DNA of 40,696 nt from JACZWL01 sp046756445 (GCA_046756445.1 JBHHWI010000015.1:1-40696); one strand, 5' to 3'. Numbered from the stretch's first letter, positions 1 to 8,882 are shown. Numbers and translations: made by a program. Notes: generated from the letters alone by a model not told the origin.

Positions 1-669
1 GAATACGTCGTCGTTCGCGAGGACCGCGGGCTGGCGATTAAACCCGGTAACATCAGTTTCGAGCAGGCCGCGTCGGTGGCCGTTGCGGCAGTCACGGCCC
101 TTCAAGCGCTGCGCGACAAGGGCAATGTCAAATCCGGGCAGAAAGTCCTGATCAACGGCGCTTCGGGCGGCGTCGGCACCTTCGCCGTGCAGATCGCCAA
201 GTCGTTCGGCGCCGAAGTGACCGGGGTCTGCAGCACGAGGAACGTGGAGATGGTCCGCTCCATCGGCGCTGATCACGTATTCGATTACACCAAAGAGGAT
301 TACACGAAGAGCGGACAGGCGTTCGACCTGATCATCGATAACGTCGGCAATCACCCGCTGGCGGCGAACAGGAAGGTCTTGACGCCCGAGGGCACGCTGG
401 TCATCGTCGGCGGGCCGAAAGGCGACTGGCTCGGGCCTTTGATGCGCCCTGTCGGGGCGATGTTGCTGTCACCGTTCGTCGACCAGACCCTCCTGTTTTT
501 CGTGGCGCGAATCAGACAGGAAAACCTGAACACGCTGGCTGACCTGATGCAGGCCGGCGAAGTGACCCCGGTGATCGATCGGACCTATGACCTGAGTGAC
601 GTACCGGCGGCGGTTGCTTATTCGGAAGAGGGACACGCCAGAGGGAAAATCATCATATCGATGGAATAG
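1..669 (+). CDS. MDR-family NAD(P)-dependent alcohol dehydrogenase / quinone reductase, 5'-truncated
   Basis: The reading frame is open from the first base, so the start and the N-terminal catalytic part lie outside the window; 222 residues are visible, ending at TAG 667-669. The Rossmann nucleotide-binding motif is clear (INGASGGVGTFAVQIAKSFG), followed by the GADHVFDYTKED segment typical of zinc-independent MDR reductases such as quinone oxidoreductases. The C-terminal part (VIDRTYDLSDVPAAVAYSEEGHARGKIII) is the usual family ending. Such enzymes reduce quinones, enones or aldehydes with NAD(P)H in the cytoplasm; the substrate cannot be told from this fragment. No partner gene is visible. 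Confidence 0.9.
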   Translation, partial: EYVVVREDRGLAIKPGNISFEQAASVAVAAVTALQALRDKGNVKSGQKVLINGASGGVGTFAVQIAKSFGAEVTGVCSTRNVEMVRSIGADHVFDYTKEDYTKSGQAFDLIIDNVGNHPLAANRKVLTPEGTLVIVGGPKGDWLGPLMRPVGAMLLSPFVDQTLLFFVARIRQENLNTLADLMQAGEVTPVIDRTYDLSDVPAAVAYSEEGHARGKIIISME

Positions 670-670
670 C

Positions 671-713
671 ATCGCGGCCCGGGCATTGCCGGGACTTTGC
701 GCTTTGCCGCGAT
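671..713 (+). terminator. Nested stem-loop after the dehydrogenase gene
   Basis: An outer inverted repeat ATCGCGG (671-677) / CCGCGAT (707-713) encloses an inner CCCGG/CCGGG stem, starting one base after the stop codon of the dehydrogenase. There is no U-tract, so this would be an imperfect or Rho-assisted terminator, or only an mRNA-stabilising hairpin. The fold is seen directly; the termination role is inferred. Confidence 0.35.
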
Positions 714-1058
714 AGCCATAATCCAGGACAAGACCCGGCTTCAGAAACGCTCGTGAGGCGTGGCATGACCATCACAGGCAGGGACGCTGAATACGGCTTT
801 GTTCTGACCGGCAGGGCGGCGGAGCTTTTGATGTGTATGGTGGCGCTATCGCTGCCCGCCACAGCTATATGAACCGCCCGGGGAATCCGGAGATTTCTTC
901 CTGTGAGTCAGGACCCGTCGGCCGGCGTTAACAACACCAAAGCAACGGGTTGTCCAGCTTCGGGAATCGCGAATTCATCAAGAAACGCGGTGCGACATTG
1001 GTGCCTCATGAGATTTCCGGTTTTCTTTAACTGATTGTTTTTGTGCCAGAAATCGGAA

Positions 1059-1106
1059 TTCGCCGGTCCAGTCCATCATCGGCGCAATAAATACCTTATT
1101 TTTCAT
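1059..1106 (-). other. Fragment resembling the 5' end of dusA (possible attachment-site scar)
   Basis: On the minus strand an ATG at 1106-1104 opens MKNKVFIAPMMDWTGE. IAPMMDWT is the hallmark N-terminal motif of tRNA-dihydrouridine synthase A. After about 16 codons the similarity stops, and the frame runs 42 residues in all to a TGA at 978. The 5' end of dusA is a known integration target for prophages and genomic islands, whose insertion leaves a short copy of this region at an element end. No integrase or intact dusA is in the window, so the boundary interpretation is inference; chance similarity remains possible. Confidence 0.4.
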
Positions 1107-1504
1107 AGAATTACGAATTATCACTGCATTCTCATCTGGCGCAGAGGCAAGGCGATTATCGACGATTCGTGCCACATTCGCGACGGACTGGCCTATTTCG
1201 TTTACTGGAATCGGCCTGAGAGTTGCGGTAATAGGCGGCTAGGTCCCAATTCTCGCAGCACCTCGCATGCCGATCACCATTCAGAATCAGTTCGACGGGA
1301 TGCGTTTTTTCCAGGAAAGGTTGCCGCCTCCATGCGGTGTTGCGTCGATCGATTGAGTCCGCAATCCAAGGCGGACATTCCTGATCAGCTCGTCCGGGCT
1401 GCACGAAACAGTTCCCTTATGCAATCAGCCGGCAGTCGCCGCACTGGCTTTTTGCTATTCTCGAGAGAAAAGAATCCTGTGCCCCAACACCTAGGAGGCC
1501 GCAA

Positions 1505-3808
1505 ATGTGCAGGACATGTCATCTGCGCAGATGCGATGTGAGAGCACTGTGGATTGTTCTGTCCCTGTTCCCATCTGTCGCAGCACAGTCTCAACAACAG
1601 AACCCCTCCATAGCCGCAGCTAATTCGGCGGTCATCGAGGAAATCATCGTAACCGCGCAAAGGCGCGACAAATCGATTCAGGACGTGCCGATCTCGATGA
1701 CCGTATTCGATCACGAAGACATTGAGGCGCTCAAGCTGATCAATATCGCCGAGGTCGCGAGATACACGCCCAACGTGGAATGGGACCGGTCTTTTCTCGG
1801 CGCGGCTAATTTCTCCGCGATTTTTGTTCGCGGTGTCGGACAGCCGGGCGGCTTTTTCGAGTCAACTGCGGATCCCGCGGTCGGCGTCTACCTCGACGGT
1901 GTGTACATTGGCCGCGCTCTCGGCAGCGTGCTCGACGTGCACGATGTGGCGCAAGTCGAGGTCTTGCGCGGTCCGCAGGGCACTCTGTTCGGACGCAATA
2001 CGACGGGCGGTGCAGTCACGATCGCCACGACGAAGCCTGCGGACGAATTCACGGGCTGGGGCGATGTCACGTTGGGCAGCGACAGCCGGCTCGACGCGCG
2101 ATTGGTGCTCAACGTTCCAATCTCGGATCAATTGCTCGCGCGTCTCTCGGGCTTGAGTCTCAACCAGGACGGCTACGGCAGCAGTCTCCAGGACGGCACC
2201 GAATACGGCGATATTGACTCCGATGCCACACGCGCAGCGCTGCGCTGGCTGCCAGGCGACGATATTACGGTCGACCTTACATTGGACAGGAGTCGCAGCC
2301 GACAGGGCCCGCCCGTCAACACACTGGTATTTGCCGAAGTACCACCGACGTCGTTAACAAGTCTCTACAACTTCTTCGTGGCACCCGGCAACTCCGTGGC
2401 TGGCTTCGGCGACGGCATCCCGTGGGATGCGAGATTCCTGACGCCGGGAAATTTCACCAATTATGCGACCGGTGCGTCGCGGTCCGAAATCGACACACGA
2501 GGGTTGGCTGCAACGGTGCTATGGCGCCCTGGCGACCTCACGTTTACGTCCATCACCAGTTTTCGCGAGCTGGAAAGCGCATGGGGGCTGGATGTCGACC
2601 TGTCGCCACTGACGATCCTTGAAGACGAGGTTTTCACCGATCAGGATCAGTTCAGTCAGGAGTTCACCCTGCGCGGGATCGTCGGACCGCTGGACTGGCT
2701 GGTCGGCCTTTACTATTTTGAAGAAGAGGCTTCGGGTAGCACCAATGTGTTAATCGTTCCCGAGGTTGCCGACGTGGAGTTCGACCCGGACTTTGGTGTG
2801 CCGAACCCTGTGTTTGGCGTGCCGTTTTCGGATATCGGCCCGTTTCCTTCGGGGCGCGCCGAGAGTATCGCTGTTTTTTCCCACGTGGTGTACGAATTTA
2901 GTAATCGCCTGAGTGGAATTGCGGGCTTACGCTATACGAGCGAAAACAAAAAAGCGATTGATGACGGCAGCGGAATCATCTTGAGTGGCCAAACGGACGA
3001 CACATTTACCGATCTGTCGCCGACAATCGGCATCCAATATTTCATCGATCCTGGCCTGCATCTGTACGCCAGCGCATCGCAGGGATTCAAGAGCGGTGGG
3101 TTCAATACAATCGTGGCGCTTCCCCGGGATGAGTTTCTGCCTTTCGAGCAAGAGGAGATCACCGCTTACGAACTCGGCTTCAAGATGAGCCGTGAGCGAT
3201 TCAGCCTGGCTGCAGCGACCTTTTTCAACGACTACGAGGAAATCCAGGTCCCCGTCATAGACAACGTCGTGCCGCAGATCCGCAACGCAGCCGAGGCCGA
3301 GATTTACGGCGCCGAGCTCGAACTCGTTGCAGCATTGACGAATGAGTTGACCTTTCAGGCGGGTATAGGCTATCTGGATGCCGAGTACAAACAGCTCAAT
3401 GAGGCGAGTCTCCAGGACCTGATTGTCCCGATCACCCTCGACTCGAAGTTTCCCAACGCGCCGAAGTGGTCGGTCAACCTGAGTTTCGACTGGTCGTCCG
3501 ATCTGGGCACACTGGGCCGACTGCGTCTTCGTGGCGACTATTCCTGGCGGGATGAGACGTTTAAAGACGCAATCAATACCCCTGAATTGCTCCAGGGGGC
3601 ATACGGGCTGCTGTTTGCCGCTGCCAGTCTGGACACCAACGACGGGCGCTGGCAGTTTACCCTGTTCGGTGACAACCTCACGGATGAGAGCTACCTGCTT
3701 GCCGGCGGTGCCAATAAGCCGGATTTCGGGCTTGTGGTGGCTACTTTCGCGCGCCCGAGGACCTGGGGTTTGAACGCCCGCTACAACTTCGGGCAGATAT
3801 CGAATTAG
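1505..3808 (+). CDS. TonB-dependent outer-membrane receptor
   Basis: A 767-residue protein starting at ATG 1505 behind AGGAGG with 6 nt spacing. Residues 1-27 form a Sec signal peptide (hydrophobic ALWIVLSLFPSVAA). A TonB-box-like EEIIVTAQRRDKSIQDVP follows, then the plug domain (VYLDGVYIGRALGSVLDVHDVAQVEVLRGPQGTLFGRN appears here as separate motifs LDGVYIG and EVLRGPQGTLFGRN). The rest is a 22-strand-type barrel with ASQGFKSGGFN and the terminal LNARYNF. It should import a siderophore or other large substrate using TonB energy; the ligand is unknown. Oddly, five residues (GQISN) extend past the usual terminal Phe, and the stop overlaps the convergent regulator gene's stop by 4 bp. Confidence 0.95.
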   Translation: MCRTCHLRRCDVRALWIVLSLFPSVAAQSQQQNPSIAAANSAVIEEIIVTAQRRDKSIQDVPISMTVFDHEDIEALKLINIAEVARYTPNVEWDRSFLGAANFSAIFVRGVGQPGGFFESTADPAVGVYLDGVYIGRALGSVLDVHDVAQVEVLRGPQGTLFGRNTTGGAVTIATTKPADEFTGWGDVTLGSDSRLDARLVLNVPISDQLLARLSGLSLNQDGYGSSLQDGTEYGDIDSDATRAALRWLPGDDITVDLTLDRSRSRQGPPVNTLVFAEVPPTSLTSLYNFFVAPGNSVAGFGDGIPWDARFLTPGNFTNYATGASRSEIDTRGLAATVLWRPGDLTFTSITSFRELESAWGLDVDLSPLTILEDEVFTDQDQFSQEFTLRGIVGPLDWLVGLYYFEEEASGSTNVLIVPEVADVEFDPDFGVPNPVFGVPFSDIGPFPSGRAESIAVFSHVVYEFSNRLSGIAGLRYTSENKKAIDDGSGIILSGQTDDTFTDLSPTIGIQYFIDPGLHLYASASQGFKSGGFNTIVALPRDEFLPFEQEEITAYELGFKMSRERFSLAAATFFNDYEEIQVPVIDNVVPQIRNAAEAEIYGAELELVAALTNELTFQAGIGYLDAEYKQLNEASLQDLIVPITLDSKFPNAPKWSVNLSFDWSSDLGTLGRLRLRGDYSWRDETFKDAINTPELLQGAYGLLFAAASLDTNDGRWQFTLFGDNLTDESYLLAGGANKPDFGLVVATFARPRTWGLNARYNFGQISN

Positions 3809-6174
3809 TGAGCGATTGCTCCGTTCGCGTGGTTGATCATATTCTGTATGGTTTCGCGCTCGATCGCGAACACCGCGTTCTTTCTATCAAGAATAACCTG
3901 GTATCGAGGGTTATCGCGAAGCGGCGCGGCGATTTCTCCTTCGTAAACCATCCACCAACTCCACGGGAACGGCACGTCCATCAGGTTGGCTCGCAGTCTG
4001 AGGAGAGACTCATCCCTGCCTGGGTCAAGTATTGTGTCCAGTATGTCCATTGCATTCTCGTAATCACCGGCAAAGACAGACATTTGAAAACCCCATGCAT
4101 ATTGATGAAAAGTACTGGATGCGTCGAAGAATGCCTGACCATTTCTTAGCAACTCAGTCGCGAAACTGTCGTTTCCGGCGGCGCGATAGGCGGGCGCATG
4201 CGGAACCTTTTGTATGAATTCAATGAGGTTATCGACGGAAGCGTTGTCCATGTCGAGCACTGAACTCCCGTAGTGTCTTGACCAAATAGATATCGCTTCA
4301 ATGAACTCGCCTGCCCTATCGGTCTGCAGGGCCATGTTATGTCCCATCGAGAACATAACCGATGGGGTGAGGAGACTCGGCTGTACACCGTTTCGCAGTG
4401 CAGTCAAGACGGCTTCAGTCGCTTGATTCAAGTGTCCGCGGCGTCCCATCAATGCAATGTTGCCTTCGATCACTATCGGCGACGCCGGGCCCTTCGTCTC
4501 CGCACTTTCGAGCGATGATTGTGCTTCGTCGAGAAGCCCCACCGAAGCGAGAATCATTGCCGAGAACACGGCATAGTCCGCAGTCTTCGGATCCTTTTCC
4601 TCCGCAATTTGAAAATACCGATACGCCTCGGCCAGCCGGTTTTGAACGAGCATGACCTCCGCGGCCCGGGCCCAGCCGGCCGGATTTTCGGGAAACACTC
4701 GCCTGAGCGTCTCGGCGTGCACGAATCGGCCGTGCCGTGCGGCAGCTTCGAGCAGCCTCGGCGACAATGGATCGACCTGCAACGCTTGTTCCAAAGCTGC
4801 AAGGGCCTCTTCCGGCCGGTCGTTGTACGTCAGGACGTGTGCGTAATTGGCGAGAATTTCTGGATCCCGTGGGGAATTCTCGAGAGCGCGTATGAACAGT
4901 CGTTCGGCCTGTCCCGATCCAGTGGGTATGTGGCGACTCCAGTCAGTAAAAGCGAGCGACGCCAAAGCACGTGCCGATCCTGGCTCGCGCTCGAGAATCT
5001 CGTTGGCAACAGCCTCCGTTCGTTCCCGCCACTCGGGAAAGGTGATCATCCCTCTGCCGGTCATCGCGAGAAATGCGCGGAGTATTCCCTGTCTGGCGAG
5101 GTTAAAGTCTTCATCGAGATCGAGGGCGTCTTTGAACAAGCGCTCTGCCTGAAGTATCGATTCGCGATTACCGACGTCGAGTTGACGTTCGCCCTGGTAA
5201 TACACGTCCAACGCCGCGACATTGCCGGTCGAAAGACTGGATGCTGCCGGTGGTGTTGACGTATCGAGCAGCTTGTCCTTCAGTTCGTTGACCACTTCGG
5301 CGGCAATCTCATCCTGAATCGCAAATATGTCTTCAAAATCGCGATCGAATTCGTCGGACCAAAGGTGATAGCCATCACTGGCGCGAATCAGCTGAGCTGT
5401 GACCCGAACAGTATCGCCGGCACGTCGTACACTGCCCTCGAGAAGATGCGCCACGCGCAACGCTTTGCCGATTTCAGCCGCGTCTCCGGTCTTGCCCTTG
5501 AAGTGAAACGATGATGTCCGTGCGGCAACCTTCAGGCCCGCGACCTGCGTCAACAGATTCATCAGTGATTCAGACAGACCATCCGAGAAATATCCCTGTT
5601 CGGGATCGTCGCTCACGTTCACAAAGGGCAGCACGGCTATGGACGCAGGGTCGACGGTCTGCATCCAGTCTGCATCCGATTGCGGTTGCTGCGTGTCCGA
5701 GATCTCCCAGAGCGAGCCGGCGATGATCCCGATCGCGACGACGCCCAGCGCGACGATACTGAGCCCGATATATGCCCACGTGGACCTGAACACCCCGATT
5801 GCTGGCCGGGCATCCTCGTCGCTGGGCTCGGTTTTTGCGCCGTGGATCGGCCGGATCACACTGACAAGTCGGTAGCCCCGCTTCGGAATGGTCTCTATGT
5901 ACTTCGGATCGCCGCGATTATCCTGAAGTGCCTGTCGCAACTTACCGATCGCTTTTGAAAGCGATTCGTCGGCAGCCACCTGCCCACTCCAGACAGCATC
6001 GAGCAACTTCTCGCGGGTGACCAGTTCATGGGCATGCTCGGCGAGACAGACGAAAACATCCATCACCTTCGGTTCTAGGTGACGGACCTCGCCATCCGGT
6101 CCGGTAACAGCCCCCCTTAGTGGATCAACTTCGAAGGGGCCTAGCCGGAAAGCTTTTCGGAGATCGGCAGACAT
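3805..6174 (-). CDS. CadC-like membrane regulator: winged helix, TM segment, TolB-N-like domain, TPR repeats
   Basis: A 789-residue protein. Residues 8-105 form an OmpR/PhoB-type winged helix (LEPKVMDVFVCLAEH, REKLLDAVWSG, IGKLRQAL, YIETIPKRGYRL). One transmembrane helix lies near 130-155. Next comes the domain with IAVLPFVN...GYFSDGLSESLMN, common in TPR-carrying adenylate-cyclase-like and CadC-like proteins. The C-terminal half is TPR-rich (ALAALEQALQVDPLSPRLLE, AYRYFQIAEEKDPKTADYA). The layout predicts a membrane-tethered regulator whose periplasmic TPR part senses a signal and whose cytoplasmic part binds DNA. It is convergent with the TonB receptor, a common pairing, so control of that receptor is plausible. 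An AGGAGG lies 17 nt upstream of the chosen ATG, which is rather far; the start is therefore less certain. Confidence 0.9.
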   Translation of the reverse strand: MSADLRKAFRLGPFEVDPLRGAVTGPDGEVRHLEPKVMDVFVCLAEHAHELVTREKLLDAVWSGQVAADESLSKAIGKLRQALQDNRGDPKYIETIPKRGYRLVSVIRPIHGAKTEPSDEDARPAIGVFRSTWAYIGLSIVALGVVAIGIIAGSLWEISDTQQPQSDADWMQTVDPASIAVLPFVNVSDDPEQGYFSDGLSESLMNLLTQVAGLKVAARTSSFHFKGKTGDAAEIGKALRVAHLLEGSVRRAGDTVRVTAQLIRASDGYHLWSDEFDRDFEDIFAIQDEIAAEVVNELKDKLLDTSTPPAASSLSTGNVAALDVYYQGERQLDVGNRESILQAERLFKDALDLDEDFNLARQGILRAFLAMTGRGMITFPEWRERTEAVANEILEREPGSARALASLAFTDWSRHIPTGSGQAERLFIRALENSPRDPEILANYAHVLTYNDRPEEALAALEQALQVDPLSPRLLEAAARHGRFVHAETLRRVFPENPAGWARAAEVMLVQNRLAEAYRYFQIAEEKDPKTADYAVFSAMILASVGLLDEAQSSLESAETKGPASPIVIEGNIALMGRRGHLNQATEAVLTALRNGVQPSLLTPSVMFSMGHNMALQTDRAGEFIEAISIWSRHYGSSVLDMDNASVDNLIEFIQKVPHAPAYRAAGNDSFATELLRNGQAFFDASSTFHQYAWGFQMSVFAGDYENAMDILDTILDPGRDESLLRLRANLMDVPFPWSWWMVYEGEIAAPLRDNPRYQVILDRKNAVFAIERETIQNMINHANGAIAH

Positions 6175-6374
6175 TGCTGCAGCACTTGTCGCCTCCTTGT
6201 TGTTCGCTCAAAACAGACACTTGCATTATCCCACGCGATCCGTCGGTTTTTCGTCGGAAAAAAAGTGGCTTCCTTTCAGGATCTTACAGTGGCTTTCGTT
6301 CAATAATTGCCGCCATCACCCCGCTGGCGAATTGCCGGCAGCGAAAAATATCCTGCCCATCGGGAGGCCCCACT

Positions 6375-6581
6375 ATGCGCAAAATCTTCTTAACTTCTGT
6401 TGCAGTTCTGATTGCTGGATGTTCGTCAATAAATAACGGCTCACTCATGCTCACCGAGGCACAGGAAGCGCAAAGGAATCCGGCTTTGTTGAATTGTGGT
6501 GTGCGTACTATGCCCGTATGTAGAAAAGAGGGAGGACGTGCCAGCAAAAAGTATTCGATGTGTGAATGCAAACGACTGTAA
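6375..6581 (+). CDS. Small cysteine-rich lipoprotein, function unknown
   Basis: A 68-residue frame starting at ATG 6375, with GGGAGG (6362-6367) 7 nt upstream. Residues 1-16 form a lipoprotein signal peptide with lipobox LIAGC (Cys16). The mature part has four more cysteines (41, 49, 63, 65), ending in MCECKRL, which could form disulfides or bind metal. The residue after the lipid Cys is Ser, which predicts outer-membrane sorting. It is divergent from the CadC-like regulator gene. A longer in-frame opening exists upstream (from 6120), but it overlaps that regulator and lacks a ribosome-binding site. No family was recognised. Confidence 0.72.
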   Translation: MRKIFLTSVAVLIAGCSSINNGSLMLTEAQEAQRNPALLNCGVRTMPVCRKEGGRASKKYSMCECKRL

Positions 6582-6800
6582 GCGAAGCTTGGCATATGTG
6601 CACAAGTTGCCGAGCGCTTGGTTATGTGTCCCGGTCGATCATTTGTTGGTGTCGGCTTTTATTCACAATTTAGGGGACTCGTCCTGATTCTCGATTTACC
6701 TGAATTCTTTCGTATGGCTGGCGAAGTCCGCTTCGGCCGTTTTCCGTCCTTCGCCGCGTCGCCATCTTGGGTGATTGAACGTCCATTATTGAATGCGGAT

Positions 6801-6887
6801 TCAACCGGACGACGCAACACATTCGGCAAATTTTTCTGCTGGTGAATAGTATCCCAGAGTTTTTCTCGGTCGTTTATTGAGTTCGGC
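6801..6887 (-). pseudogene. IS30-family transposase C-terminal remnant
   Basis: Reading the minus strand, 28 codons give AELNKRPRKTLGYYSPAEKF followed by AECVASSG and TGA (6803-6801). LN-x-RPRKTLG-x-x-(T/S)PAEKF is the conserved C-terminus of IS30-family transposases, and the CVAS-x-G ending is typical. Nothing upstream of AELN (beyond about 6887) continues the match; instead a toxin-gene fragment on the other strand begins. The remnant lacks all of the DDE catalytic core. The sequence to its left (6582-6800) contains no gene; GGGGACTCGTCCTGATT near 6674 recalls flanking sequence seen beside small transposases, a weak resemblance only. Confidence 0.7.
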
Positions 6888-7106
6888 GAACGTCGGGCGG
6901 ACGCGTATTTTGAGTCACTGGAAGATCGCCTGCAGCAGTTGGCCGAGAAGCCGCAATTGGGCATGGACGTAACATTGCTACGGCGAAGAAACCTTCGATT
7001 CGTACACCAAAGGCGTTCCATCTATTACAGGAAGTCAAAATCGGGGATCCTCGTCGTCCGGATGCTTGGCCCGGGAATGTCGGCGGATCTGCGACTTCCA
7101 GATTGA
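6879..7106 (+). pseudogene. ParE/RelE-superfamily toxin fragment, N-terminus missing
   Basis: A frame with no usable start reads FGERRADAYFESLEDRLQQL, then AEKPQLGMD, RRNLRFVHQRRSIYYR and GILVVRMLGPGMSADLRLPD, ending at TGA 7104-7106. This matches the ParE plan: the GER-x-AD-x-Y helix, the P-x-LG-x loop, an R-x-F-x-x-x-x-x-x-IYYR strand and a GI-x-(V/I)-x-R-(V/M)-L strand. About the first 20-25 residues are absent. The in-frame codons upstream run into a TGA at 6843-6845 with no ATG, GTG or TTG between. No antitoxin gene precedes it. The left edge coincides with the IS30 remnant, so an insertion and deletion probably inactivated the toxin-antitoxin pair. Confidence 0.68.
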
Positions 7107-7139
7107 TGGGCAAGAATCGAAAACGTCAGTCCAGATCGG

Positions 7140-8831
7140 TTATGCGCATAGCGGATCCGCCCGCTGCAGAATCACACCGATATCGAGCCCTCTCGGCAGC
7201 GTGCCGTAGTTGCGCTCCCCCTGTCCGGCAAGTCGCGAAGAGATAAAGGCATCGGACACGGCGGAACAGCCGGCACGCACGAGCAGGCTGGCCTGCATGG
7301 TCAGGGCAAGCTGGTCGACCAGGAAACGGGCGCGATACTCGGCATCTTCCAGGTTGGACATCGAATCCTTGAGCGCGACTACGGCCCGGTCCAGTACCGG
7401 GCTGGCACGCTCCGTCAGCGCGAGTTCGCCGAACCAGGCATCCAGAACTTCCGGGGCCTTCTTTAGCGCCCGAAGCATGTCAAGGGCCTGGATGTTGCCC
7501 GAGCCTTCCCAGATGGCATTGACGGGCGCGTCGCGGTACAGGCGGGCCAGAATGTAATCCTCCGTTACCGCGTTGCCACCCAGGCATTCCATGGCCTCAT
7601 AGGCATGAGATGGTGTGCGTTTGCAGATCCAGTACTTGCCCGTGGGCAGACCCAGTCGCAACAGCAGCGAATCATGCTCTGAGTCGGAACCTGCCTGGCT
7701 GTTGTCGAGCGCTTCGGCCATCCGCAGGGTCATCGCCAGCGATCCTTCCAGCTCGAGCTGCAAATCGGCCAGGACGTTGCGCATCAGCGGCTGGTCGATC
7801 AGCGGCTTGCCGAATGCGGCCCGCTCGCGTGCGTGATTGACCGCCTGGGCCACCGCCTGTCGCTGACCGGCGCTGGAGCCGATCATGCAGTCGTAACGGG
7901 TCATCGCCACCATCTCGATGATAGATGCAACGCCGCGACCTTCTTCACCCACCATCCACCCCAGGGCGCCGTGCAGTTCGATTTCCGCGGAGGCGTTCGA
8001 TACGTTGCCCATTTTGTTCTTGAGGCGCTGTACGTGAATCTGGTTCTTGCTGCCGTCCGGCCTCCATCGCGGCACCAGGAAACAACTGAGACCGCCGTCC
8101 GCCTGCGCCAGAGCGAGAAAGGCATCGCACATCGGAGCCGACGTGAACCATTTGTGGCCGACGAGTTGATAGGGCTCACCGGGACCGTGCGCAGCTATGG
8201 ACACCGCCCGTGTCGTGTTACTACGTACATCCGAGCCGCCCTGTTTTTCGGTCATTGCCATGCCGATGGTGACCGCCTTTTTCTCGGTATGCGGCACGTT
8301 GCGCGGATCATAGGCACAGGCCAGGACCTTCGGCAGCCATTCATCGGCGATTGCCTTGGTCAACTTCAGAGTCGGCACGGATGCAAACGTCATGGTCAGC
8401 GGGCAGCCGTGGCCGGCTTCAACCTGGGCCTGCAGGTAATACTGGCCGGCCCGCGCGACCTGGGCACCCGGACCCGGGCTCGACCAGGGGTTGGCGTGCA
8501 GTCCTGATTCGAGGCCCAGCTTCATGAGCTGGTGGTAGGCGTCGTGGTATCTCACCTGGTCGATGCGATAGCCCTGCCGGTCGTGAGAGTCGAACTCGGG
8601 TTTGAATTGGTTCGCCAGGAAGCCCCACTCGATGACTTCGATGCTTCCCGTTCGTGCACCATGCGCGCGAAGGGCATCATCGGCCCAGCCGGCGCCGTGG
8701 CGAAGCACGGCATCTCGCAGCGCCACATCGCCTTCGTAAGCGTTGTAGTCCAAAAGCGGCGACGATTGATTGAATACCTCGTGGGTCGCGCCCGACTGGA
8801 TCTCGTCGAGCGACAGGCTGCTGCGTTTCAT
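7140..8831 (-). CDS. aidB: AidB-family acyl-CoA dehydrogenase-like flavoprotein
   Basis: A 563-residue protein from ATG 8831-8829. The diagnostic MTEKQGGSDVRSNTT, GHKWFTSAPMCDAFLALAQ, GLSCFLVPRW, KNKMGNVSNASAEIE and PVNAIWEGSGNIQALDMLR blocks match AidB, and the length is close to the 541 residues of E. coli AidB. AidB is an FAD protein of the acyl-CoA dehydrogenase fold that binds DNA and protects against alkylation damage; many homologues may act on acyl-CoA instead. The frame opens 31 codons earlier at a TTG, but a TATAAT-type -10 lies inside that stretch, so the ATG is preferred. There is no strong ribosome-binding site at this ATG (GAGAAC only). Confidence 0.92.
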   Translation of the reverse strand: MKRSSLSLDEIQSGATHEVFNQSSPLLDYNAYEGDVALRDAVLRHGAGWADDALRAHGARTGSIEVIEWGFLANQFKPEFDSHDRQGYRIDQVRYHDAYHQLMKLGLESGLHANPWSSPGPGAQVARAGQYYLQAQVEAGHGCPLTMTFASVPTLKLTKAIADEWLPKVLACAYDPRNVPHTEKKAVTIGMAMTEKQGGSDVRSNTTRAVSIAAHGPGEPYQLVGHKWFTSAPMCDAFLALAQADGGLSCFLVPRWRPDGSKNQIHVQRLKNKMGNVSNASAEIELHGALGWMVGEEGRGVASIIEMVAMTRYDCMIGSSAGQRQAVAQAVNHARERAAFGKPLIDQPLMRNVLADLQLELEGSLAMTLRMAEALDNSQAGSDSEHDSLLLRLGLPTGKYWICKRTPSHAYEAMECLGGNAVTEDYILARLYRDAPVNAIWEGSGNIQALDMLRALKKAPEVLDAWFGELALTERASPVLDRAVVALKDSMSNLEDAEYRARFLVDQLALTMQASLLVRAGCSAVSDAFISSRLAGQGERNYGTLPRGLDIGVILQRADPLCA

Positions 8832-8882
8832 GATTTCGTTCTCGCCAGAATCCGCGGTCGGCTCGTCCTCACCGGAATGCGC

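Larger units (their letters stand above)
670..1504. other. Gene-free interval of about 835 bp
   Basis: No convincing gene was found here on either strand. Apart from the stem-loop at 671-713 and the dusA-like fragment at 1059-1106, the sequence shows only short frames without a ribosome-binding site or recognisable motif. The last 12 bases hold the strong AGGAGG (1493-1498) of the TonB receptor gene. An A+T-rich patch around 1081-1130 contrasts with the GC-rich surroundings, which would fit a decayed insertion or an element boundary. Confidence 0.6.

Noticed and set aside
1035..1541. 168-codon open frame on the plus strand before the TonB receptor
   Set aside because: It overlaps the receptor's ribosome-binding site and start, has no Shine-Dalgarno sequence of its own, and the translation is rich in Arg, Ser, Cys and His without any domain pattern.
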